From Nansenia antarctica (Eukaryota; Chordata; Actinopteri; Argentiniformes; Microstomatidae): a stretch of 64,000 nucleotides of DNA. The first letter of the stretch is position 1. Each line of letters begins with the position of its first letter. Under the pieces are notes generated by a model that searched no databases, was not told where the DNA came from, and saw only the letters and a list, made by a program, of their open reading frames with translations. Below, in pieces: positions 53,346 through 62,600 of the stretch. The DNA lies in assembly GCA_963989245.1 (NCBI GenBank), contig OZ022339.1:89369258-89433257 (forward strand). Reading direction: 5' to 3'. The translations under genes and the position numbers were made by a program.

Positions 53346-54284
53346 TTCTCAACAACGTTGAAACGTTGATTGGTGTTCAACTTCCCACACACCCAGGCAC
53401 ATCTGCTCCTGTCTCCACTCTGCCCCCCTCAGGTCATACAGGAGAATAACAACGCCTACTAATTAAGGATTTAAAGGAGTTAAATAACACATGTGATGCA
53501 GCTGCCAGCTCATTCTGATCTCACACGAAATTTGTATGAATTCGTTCAAACAGAACATCAAATGTCTATGAATTTTAGTTTAGACGAAAGTTTAGACGAA
53601 ACCACGCCCACTTCTGCATGACGTGCGCGTCGCCCGCTGCGTTGCTATGGATACCGCAGCTCTCGACCGAAGCCTGCTAGCTAGCTTACAGTAGCTCGCT
53701 AGCTAGCATACATTTTCGGCCACTATGTGTATGAAAAGCTACTTTGCGTGCTGGTTAGGCTGTATTAGGCATTAACTTTAAGTCGTTAAGATTAGGGAAG
53801 TAAAGTTATCATGGAAAGGCAAACATAAGCATCAGCAACAACACCAACACCAACAACAACAATTAACATAAACAAACATGTCCCCCACTAGGATTCAACC
53901 AACAGTGTTGAGATTGCAGGTCAGGCTGCTAAATGGATGTGGTTGTCACTTTCATCTACTGGCTGGCAGACAGATACTGAAACATACATGGCTAGGATAT
54001 CTTCATCCATTTCAAACAGATCTAAAACCATATAATAGCCATTCTTTCTCCTATCTATGGCAATCACTAGCCTACTGTCTGTCTATAGGCCTATCCCCCC
54101 TTTTTGTCCTGATCCTGGCTTCACCCAGGAAAAAGATAAAGGATAGATATGTAAACGACAGAAATATGTTATAAACTGTTTGAATGATGACTGGTGAGGA
54201 GGAATGAGATGAAACATAAACAATAACTGTTCTTTTATTGGTGAATATAAACGGAGCAGTCAGGACTGGTGTTCTGCCATTCCA
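53346..54284. other. Gene-free stretch
   Basis: GCCCGCTGCGTTGCTATGGA near 53630 and the CTAGCTAGCTTACAG region look transposon-derived, without clear ends. A good 3' splice-site motif (CTGCCCCCCTCAG at 53431-53443) precedes a short open VIQENNNAY-stop, considered and left unsupported. Confidence 0.35.
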
Positions 54285-54498
54285 CCCAAACACACAACAC
54301 ACAAACACACAAAAACAACACCCAAACACCACACACAAACACAACACCCAAACACAACACACAAACACCACACACAAACACAACACACAAACACCACACC
54401 CAAACACAACACACAAACACAACACACAAACACCACACACAAACACAACACCCAAACACAACACACAAACACAACACCCAAACACAAACACCACCCCC
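54285..54498. repeat. (AACACACAAACACC)n minisatellite
   Basis: Units of 11-15 nt, A/C only on the plus strand. Confidence 0.93.
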
Positions 54499-55009
54499 AC
54501 GTCCCAACCCAGACAGAGAAACCATAGGTTCAGTGTCTCATGAGTTGATAATAAAACACAGACTGTGGTCAGACAGAGAAGACGTGTAGAAAAGGATATA
54601 TACGGGTTCAAGGGGGGTTGGGCATTAATCTGACTGTTGTAATGACAGTTTACGGTTTCGGTATTCTGATGAATTCTGCGATTGGGTTTAAACTGCATTC
54701 ATTTTCTTTGCTAGTCTTTAATCTTCTAACCCTGCGTATTCTTAATCAAAACTCAGAGCAGGTTTTTAATCCTGGTGGATGAGGCCGGGGATTACAGGCT
54801 CTGACCTTGCCATGACAGCTGCTTCCTCCTGCCATCAAGTCTCTCTTCCTGTGTGGCTCGCAGGACACGATCATCACTGTAGCATCGGTATCATCATATA
54901 CTTGCAGTATACAGAGTAGATTGTCCTACAAAGATTTAGATTTAGTTATCTAAAAATTAATTAGACCCCTATACTTTCTTCTATTTATTTTTTTGTTTCT
55001 TTTTATTTC
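54499..55009. other. Gene-free stretch
   Basis: Nothing recognised. Confidence 0.35.
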
Positions 55010-55060
55010 ACTACTCAGTGTGTACTTTGAGTGTCTAGAAAAGAGCTATACAAGTCTAAT

Positions 55061-55091
<31 letters not shown>

Positions 55092-55092
55092 C
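55010..55092 (+). mobile_element. LINE 3' tail
   Basis: TACTTTGAGTGTCTAGAAAA, GAGCTATACAAGTCTAATGT and (ATT)n; plus-strand counterpart of the 45865-45960 tail. Confidence 0.7.
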
Positions 55093-56150
55093 AGATTTAC
55101 TGCTACAGAATCCAAACTGTGCATGAAAGATAAAACCACAATGTAAGAACACTAGCCTAATTGTGAGAAGTGGTACAGAATGCTGCTGTCTGTCTCAGTA
55201 TCAGAGCACATGAGTGTTTTGGCATTTGAAGGCGACAGTCTGGTTCAGACTGGCATCAACTGGAGGATTTTTATGTGTGTCGTAGCAACCGTCAGTGTTA
55301 TTATCTATCACCTGACTGTCACTCACCATCGACAGCTGATGGTTTGACCTCTTCATGTGGCGTCCTTTCATTTTCGAAGCACAGATATGAAACTTTATTT
55401 TGTGTATTAACGTGACGACAAGCTTATTTTTCTTCCTGGAAAAAATATTTTACATATTTAAATAACTTTTCCAGGAAGTAAATCTACGTTTGTCATTAGG
55501 ATATGTGAGGCTTTAAAGGGAAATTATGGAATAAATATCACAAGTATTATGTCCACGTTTCTCTGACGGAGTAAACCACTCCACAGCCGCTAGAGGGAGC
55601 TCTTGGGTTTCAAAAATTGTATTTGACCCAAACCCTAACTCCAATATAAACCCTGTACATAATTCTGTGTTTATCATACAAATCTGGAAAAATACATTTA
55701 AAGAAATTATGGTAACACTTCACATTAAGGTCACATTTGTAAAGGTCAAATTTGTATACATGTTTCATAATGAGTTACTAAATCACTTATAATCAGTTTA
55801 TTATTCAATTATAAACCATTTACAGTTATTGATGCATTATAAATGCTTTGGAAACTAACCCTGATGTGAAATAATGCAATATTATTTGCAATTGTTGCAT
55901 AGTTGTTTACAGTTGGGAAATCGTATTTGCTAGTTACATGTGTGGATGTGTGAAATTACGCTTAGACCAAATAAACTGGAAGTAAATAAAAGTAAGTAGC
56001 CTTGAGAACCGATGGTTCTGGAGCCTAACGGCTCTTAGGGGGCAGGAGCCTATCTCCTGTTTCTGTAGCGTGAGGCGTACATCCCCTGGACATGACGCTG
56101 GTATGTCGCAGGGTCTTGTTTATAATGTCCTCCGCTGGCTATGCTCACAC
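55093..56150. other. Gene-free stretch
   Basis: AT-rich, no recognised gene or repeat end. Confidence 0.35.
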
Positions 56151-56151
56151 C

Positions 56152-56416
56152 ACAGCTTGTTTTGTGAGCCTGCTAACAATATAAAGTAGTGTTTTAGTTA
56201 ACTAGGTAACAATGTAAAGTAGTGTTGTAGTTAACTAGGTAACAATGTAAAGTAGTGTTCTAGTTAACTAGGTAGCAGTGGGTATTACTCACCCAATCCA
56301 TTGTGTTGTTGCAGTATTTTGGCTTGACTAGCGAGTTTGTGTAGTTCCCTGTTTCAAAAGAAAAGTCTGAACGTTTTGATTGGTTGACGACATGCGGACC
56401 AAAACACTAGAACGTG
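56152..56416 (+). mobile_element. Minisatellite-carrying TIR element S1, copy 4 (short)
   Basis: ACAGCTTGTTTTGTGAGCC, three 33-bp units, GCAGTGGGTATTACTCACCC, and an intact right end AAAGAAAAGTCTGAACGTTT then CATGCGGACCAAAACACTAG. Right end pairs with the left end of copy 1. Confidence 0.82.
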
Positions 56417-56642
56417 CCACAAATAATGTGACATCTCTTATTCAGTCTTTAATGTTCAGTTCAAAAAGCATACATTCAATATTGTAAAATTGTTACATTA
56501 AGGTGCAACCAAAATACTTATTGGTAAATTAGTCTGAACATGCTGATAAAGACATGGATACAAAACATCACCAACAGAGAGGAAATATAAACTCATACAT
56601 GGTACGATGGATGTGCAACAATGCTGGGGAAGATGAATATAG

Positions 56643-57427
56643 ACTGAGGGTGTGTTCTCACTAGAACATTAGGGTGTGTTCTCACTAGAACATTAGGGGG
56701 TGTTCTCACTAGAACATTAAGGGGTGTTCTCACTAGAACATTAGGGGGTGTTCTCACTAGAACATTAGGGTGTGTTCTCGCTAGAACATTTAGGGTGTGT
56801 TCTCACTAGAACATTCAGGGTGTGTTCTCACTAGAACATTCAGGGTGTGTTCTCCGCTAGAACATTCAGGGTGTGTTCTCACTAGAACATTAGGGGGTGT
56901 TCTCACTAGAACATTCAGGGTGTGTTCTCCGCTAGAACATTCAGGGTGTGTTCTCACTAGAACATTAGGGTGTGTTCTCACTAGAACATTCAGGGTGTCT
57001 TCTCACTAGAACATTTGCTTCACTTGGAATCGGAGTTTAGGATAAAATTAGCTTTGCTCTGCGTAGTTTGGAGCTGTGAGAACGCCCATTCGAAGTCGCT
57101 CCCGGAGCAAACAACCGACGCATGCTCCGCTTGAAAAGGGTGGTTTCGCTCCGGTTAGAAACGACGCATCGAGGCTGTCCATAGGAAAACAACAGCGCAG
57201 GCGTGTTGATCTGGATAAGAGCGGGACGAATGGGCAATTTTCAATTTTTCTGACCAATCAACTACCATGTCTGTTGCCTCGATTGCGTATGTTACTTCGT
57301 TTACATGAAGGGCTGTGAGAACGCAAATCAGAGAAATAATTTATGCAACAATGTTTGCACATGTGAGAACATGACCTATGACATCAGAGCCCTCTCTATG
57401 ACATCATGTGAGAACATGACCTCAGAT
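56643..57427. mobile_element. TIR element T1, copy 2, with amplified terminus
   Basis: Body 57009-57350 is inverted relative to copy 1; right end GTGAGAACATGACCTCAG. The left terminus is expanded into a minisatellite of about 16 units, GGGTGTGTTCTCACTAGAAC plus ATT(CA), at 56646-57018. Confidence 0.82.
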
Positions 57428-57848
57428 GACCTTTTCCACGTCTCGTTGGGTTCTCTCTGGGCCACTACTAAGGCATGTAGCGTTGTAAATACAGAGAGAC
57501 TACTAACGTCCTCCAACTTAATGCTCCAAGACACCATACAGCCACGGCACAAATATCAGAACAGATATGCTGCTGATGCTCATGGATATTGCTTATGATG
57601 CTTTGCCATCGTGTCTCAATGAAACAATGTTCTTTAAAGAGATTATTTCTGATATTGTTTTATAAAATCCTGAATAATTCCATAAGGGGTTTGTTTGCAT
57701 AATTTCAAAGGATTTACATGAATACAGTGGAACATCATTCATAAGACAACCTCTGTCCAACACGGCCGTGACCATAACCATCACCTGCTGTTGTAAAGTG
57801 TTATACACGTGTTATAACTCAATATATCAATGGTTACAGCTGTGACAA
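57428..57848. other. Gene-free stretch
   Basis: Nothing recognised. Confidence 0.35.
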
Positions 57849-58375
57849 TGGACCTATCGCTAAGCCACGCCCCCTTTGAAAACTCGGACAAACAAACAAC
57901 GCTTCACTGACAGTGACTGACTGACCGACCGTGACTGAATGACATTCAATGACTTACAATGGCGGGAGTTCGCACATTTCTGATTTCTGATTTACCACAG
58001 CAAGTAATAGACATGTTTTTTTTTAAAGATGACAAGAATATTTAGTCTAGAAGCTTTTCACCATCAGATATCAGCCATTGTTAGTCCGAGTTTTCTGCCT
58101 GTCTTGACTTTTGCTGTGATATGATTGGACAATTTGGGGGGTAGTGGTGGTCTAGTCTAGTGGATAGTGAGTTGGACTTGTGATCGGAAGGTTGTGAGTT
58201 CAAATCCAGCCTGAAACCACACCACTACTAGTGTGCCCTTGAGTAAGGCCCTCAGTTACTCCAGGTATGTAATTCGTAATTGTAAGTCGCTTTGGATAAA
58301 GGCGTCTGCTAAATGGCAAAATTATTTAAATTATTTACAATTTCTATTTTGGGGCGCGGCTTAGCGATAGGTCCA
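57849..58375. mobile_element. MITE family M2, copy 2, split by a SINE
   Basis: Ends TGGACCTATCGCTAAGCCAC and GCGGCTTAGCGATAGGTCCA. The interior is the reverse complement of 41914-42221. A tRNA-derived SINE is inserted at about 58137-58330 between GGACAATT and ATTTCTATTTTGG. Confidence 0.9.
58137..58330 (+). mobile_element. Complete tRNA-derived V-SINE
   Basis: A-box region TAGTGGATAGTGAGTTGGAC, B box GGTTGTGAGTTCAAATCC, then TTGTAAGTCGCTTTGGATAA and AGGCGTCTGCTAAATGGC, the conserved V-SINE-type core, with a short A/T tail. Pol III promoter boxes look intact. Confidence 0.85.
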
Positions 58376-59138
58376 TTACAGAACAGAAAAGTGCATCCCT
58401 GAGATAAAACAGGTACAATACTGGTCAGAATCTCTGGGCTTTCTGCTTGAAATTATCGAACTAGTTTAACTAGTTATTATTTATTTATTATTTATTTTAT
58501 ATTTCCAGAGGATTTGATTGTGTGCTCATTCCTCGACAGCCCATGTAAGTGTCTGACATACGGCATTGATAATAATACCTCTTAATGTGCATTTCATGAT
58601 TGTCAAAAAACGAACTAACTGTTAAGCAAATGGTCACCACTGGAGAAAACCAGCGGCCCTAAGGAAGGTTTGGACCTAGACAGCTGAAGAGAAGGTGTTT
58701 TTGTTGGTTACTAATACTGTGTTTTAGTTCAGCATCTTTACTACACATAAAAGGCTGCAAAAAGGCATATGGAAATGTAGTGAGCAATTTACATGTTCCT
58801 CTATATCAGTGGTTGTCAAACCTCTCCTCTCCCCAGCCACTCCACATATTTGATCTGTTCCACCACCAGCACACCTGATTAAACTAATCAAACCATAATT
58901 GCTCTGTACTTGATTAGTTGAGTCAGGTGTAGCTGGGGGTCCCCGAAGAGAGGGTTGACCACCACTGATCTATATCAACTCACATACCTCAGTTAGACGG
59001 AAATACATACAGTATTAAAAGTGATTAGAAAATAAAGTGATTAGAAAAAAGCGAGTGCACAGTCAGTGCTCGTCATTGGCTGACAGTCGTCCGATACAAA
59101 CCCCAGATTGAGACCAACGAACAGCGAGGGTTCATAGT
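58376..59138. other. bach1 3' flank
   Basis: Probably includes the bach1 3'UTR on the minus strand. A short palindromic segment at 58820-58975 (CCTCTCCTCTCC...AGAGAGGGTTGACCACCAC) looks like a small MITE. Confidence 0.45.
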
Positions 59139-59606
59139 TCACATGTTGCTGTTTAAATCCAGACACACTTCCCCCATGGAGCAGGGGGGGGGGGCAAAGT
59201 TATGTGGGTCAACAGGACCCCCCTCCTCTGTCTCTGGGTCGGACTGCGGAGCTCTGGGTCCCTCAGAACCATCAGAGAGACGGGTCGGAGTTAGCGTGAG
59301 AATCTCAGTCCCAGCGGGTGTGTCCTCCGAGGGACAAGTGTCCGTGTCCATGGACACGCTGGGCCCGAGGGGGGGGGGGTCCCGTGGGTCTGGGGCCCCC
59401 CCGAGGCAGGGGGAGGACAGGGGGGTGAGGAGGACGGACATGGGGAGGTCTGAGGAGGAGAACCGGGCCAGCAGCTGGACCTGGTCTGGCTCGGGGCCCG
59501 CCTCCCCGCAGACGTCCTGGCAGAGCCCCGTCAGGCTGAGCAGCGTGTCCTCCATGCTCCGCTTCATCTGCCCTCGCTCCACCAGGAGCTTCTCCTTCTC
59601 TCCTCT
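59139..59606 (-). CDS. bach1: bach1 last coding exon
   Basis: Minus-strand acceptor CCCTCCACAG at 59607-59616. Encodes 155 residues plus stop: RGEKEKLLVERGQMKRSM completes the leucine zipper, LLSLTGLCQDVCGEA matches the BACH1 post-zipper LTGLCQKVCKEA, then VQLLARFSSSDLPMSVLL. Mammals have ADCPLS here, so this heme-regulatory Cys-Pro is missing. The Pro/Ser/Glu-rich tail ends CLDLNSNM. Confidence 0.92.
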   Translation of the reverse strand, partial: RGEKEKLLVERGQMKRSMEDTLLSLTGLCQDVCGEAGPEPDQVQLLARFSSSDLPMSVLLTPLSSPCLGGAPDPRDPPPLGPSVSMDTDTCPSEDTPAGTEILTLTPTRLSDGSEGPRAPQSDPETEEGGPVDPHNFAPPPCSMGEVCLDLNSNM

Positions 59607-62600
59607 CTGTGGAGGGAACATGATGGTAAATGGTAAATGGACTGCACTTACATAGCGCCTTTTTTGCTGCTCCAAAGCGCTTTACAACGGCCTCTCATTC
59701 ACCCATTCACACACACATTCACACACCAATGGCGGCAAGCTGCCATGCAAGGCGCCGGCCCGCTCACTGGGACCAATTTTGGGTTCAGTGTCTTGCCCAA
59801 GGACAAAAGAAAGAAAAGTCTGATCATTACATCAGATACCGACATGAGGACCAAAGTATGAGTTAAACGGACACGTACCAGAGAGTTAATCTCAGTCTGT
59901 AGTTTAAGGACACATACCAGAGAGTTAATCTCAGTCTGTAGTTTGTGGACACATACCGCAGTGTTTCCTCTATATGCATTTATTGGTGGCGGGCCGCCAC
60001 GAATGAATTTCCTCCGCCACGATTCAGTCCACACAATTATTTTATTTCTTTTACAAAAAATAAAAATAAAAAAAATATTTACATTTTAGCTGATTAAAAT
60101 ATATCTGATCCTAGATCAGCGCTATAATGGATGTTGACTAAAAGTGCACCTAAATCCACGCCCATCTCTCTCTAACCGCTGATCCAAAATCAGATTAATG
60201 ACATTAGGGCTACTCCTGATTGGTCTAAATGTGAACCGGCATGAGAACCGTGCAGACTCAACCATCCCCGCTCAGCTTCCGAAATGCTCGGGCGCCTGTG
60301 TTTTCTCCTCGCAAATAACGGGCTAAAAGTCACCGGTAGCACCATCTAAAAGATACAAAAAGCCGATCTAGCTAGCTAGGTGCACAAATAAGATATCACG
60401 TTAAATAACAGCGACAGATGGATGGATTTTTCAAGAAAAAAGATGTCCCAGACACTTCAAACATTGCTGAAGCTAGCAGTGGCTATGAGCGATACGAAAC
60501 TGCATGGCTGGGTGTCGTATTGCAGGATTTAAGTTTCTCTCTATATTTCGGGACGAGGAGCAGCATGGCATGGTCAGACCTTCCCAGCGGTGCCCTCGGG
60601 AACGAACGGTAAGCCTCGTTGATAGTAACGTAGCAGTGGTCTAGTATGTTAGCTCCTCTGCTGGGGCATGACACCTGTTGTTTGTAATTGGGAAGTTCTG
60701 TTGGTGTGATTAAAATCGCCGAGCACAATAACTGCTGCGTCGGGATTAGAGTTTTCCACAGAGGAGATGTAGGTAATACTTGGGACATTGCAATTGAAAT
60801 TGCGTTCAAAGTAAAACACACACACACACGCAAATATTGACAGTAGAGCTTGGCTTGATAGTGTATATCCCCACTGTGCTGGGTCGCCTCCACACCTGGC
60901 ACCACAGAGGCCCGTTAATAAGACTGCTGTCTGTGGATTAGTTCGAAGAAAATGTGTCCAATACAACGTTGTAGTTGTTTAGTACAAATGGGTCTATAGC
61001 AGCTAGGTAACATTAGTCCTGTATCAGAGTTGTGTTGTTGGGTCTTGTAGCAGGGTTGGGTTAGCTATAGCAGCTAGGTAACATTAGTCCTGTATCAGAG
61101 TTGTGTTGTTGGGTCTTGTAGCAGGGTTAGCTATAGCAGCTAGGTAACATTAGTCCTGTATCAGAGTTGTGTTGTTGGGTCTTGTAGCAGGGTTAGCTAT
61201 AGCAGCTAGGTAACATTAGTCCTGTATCAGAGTTGTGTTATTGGGTCTTGTAGCAGGGTTAGCTATAGCAGCTAGGTAACATTAGTCCTGTATCAGAGTT
61301 ATGTTGTTGGGTCTTGTAGCAGGGTTGGGTTAGCTATAGCAGCTAGGTAACATTAGTCCTGTATCAGAGTTGTGTTGTTGGGTCTTGTAGCAGGGTTAGC
61401 TATAGCAGCTAGGTAACATTAGTCCTGTATCAGAGTTGTGTTGTTGGGTCTTGTAGCAGGGTTAGCTATAGCAGCTAGGTAACATTAGTCCTGTATCAGA
61501 GTTGTGTTGTTGGGTCTTGTAGCAGGGTTAGCTATAGCAGCTAGGTAACATTAGTCCTGTATCAGAGTTGTGTTGTTGGGTCTTGTAGCAGGGTTAGCTA
61601 TAGCAGCTAGGTAACATTAGTCCTGTATCAGAGTTGTGTTGTTGGGTCTTGTACAGTTGCTCAAAATGCAGATAAGAGAAAGTATAGGCTAATATCAAAC
61701 AACAATCCTAGAGATGACTAACTCAAACGTACGCATAACTAAATAAAAGCAGGCCAACTAACGACAGCTACACGCCCTCAACTGGGAACATAAAGGATAA
61801 ATGAATTTTGCAATCGAACGTGTCCTACAGCGACAGCTGGTCGTGCAAATGAGGATCTGGGAAGATTTTTGGAGCTTTTTTTTTTTTTTGCCATCCTCCC
61901 TCTAGTTTGAAATTCGGTCGTTGTTTTGAGCGCGCGTGCGCGTTTCATGCGCGTGCACGCGAAAAACAAAATCGCGGCAGAGCTATCCGCCACCAATGGA
62001 AAAATTCCTGGAGGAAACACTGCATACCAGAGAGTTAATCTCAGTCTGTAGTTTGTGGAACATACCAGAGAGTTAATCTCAGTCTGTAGTTTGTGGAGAC
62101 ATACCAGAGAGTTAATCTCAGTCTATAGTTTGTGGAGACATACCAGAGAGTTCATCTCAGTCTGTAGTTTGTGGAGACATACCAGAGAGTTCATCTCAGT
62201 CTGTAGTTTGTGGAGACATACCAGAGAGTTAATCTCAGTCTGTAGTTTGTGGATGCTGTCCAGCTTCCTCTTGCGGCAGCGCTGGGCGGCCACGCGGTTC
62301 TTGCTGCGGCGCCGTACGTCGTGGACCAGGTCCAGCTGATCGGGGGTCAGGTGCTGCCGCCTCAGAAGCTGCTGGAAGGCCGAGCGACTCAGAGACGAGA
62401 TCTGCTCCACCGGGAACGGCAGCTGCACCTGGAGAAGAACACCTGGAGTCAACCTCTCATATACTTACCACCGCCATTGAATTTTAAGTTTAATTTACGT
62501 TTTTTTGGTTTTTTTGTGGGGCAGTCCCACTCATATTCCTCATTTCATTAGACAGAGATCACCATACTCTGTATAAGTGACTGTTCATTAATGTGCACTG

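Larger units (their letters stand above)
59959..62022 (+). mobile_element. hAT transposon, 2.06 kb, degraded
   Basis: Inverted ends CAGTGTTTCCTC (left) and GAGGAAACACTG (right), each followed inward by a TTGGTGGCGG motif (ATTGGTGGCGG at left). Flanks CATACCG and CATACCAG look like an 8-bp target duplication with one base lost. Inserted inside the bach1 donor minisatellite. Contains a transposase start fragment, a nested LINE piece and a 66-bp minisatellite. Confidence 0.82.

Noticed and set aside
53444..53473. Terminal grik1 exon VIQENNNAY-stop
   Set aside because: Good acceptor motif and correct phase, but the peptide matches no known GluK1 tail that I can recall; kept only as a check item.
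54072..54698. 208-codon minus-strand frame (CVVFVCCVC repeats)
   Set aside because: Made by an A/C-only minisatellite.
59143..59655. 170-codon plus-strand frame
   Set aside because: Antisense shadow of the bach1 last exon.
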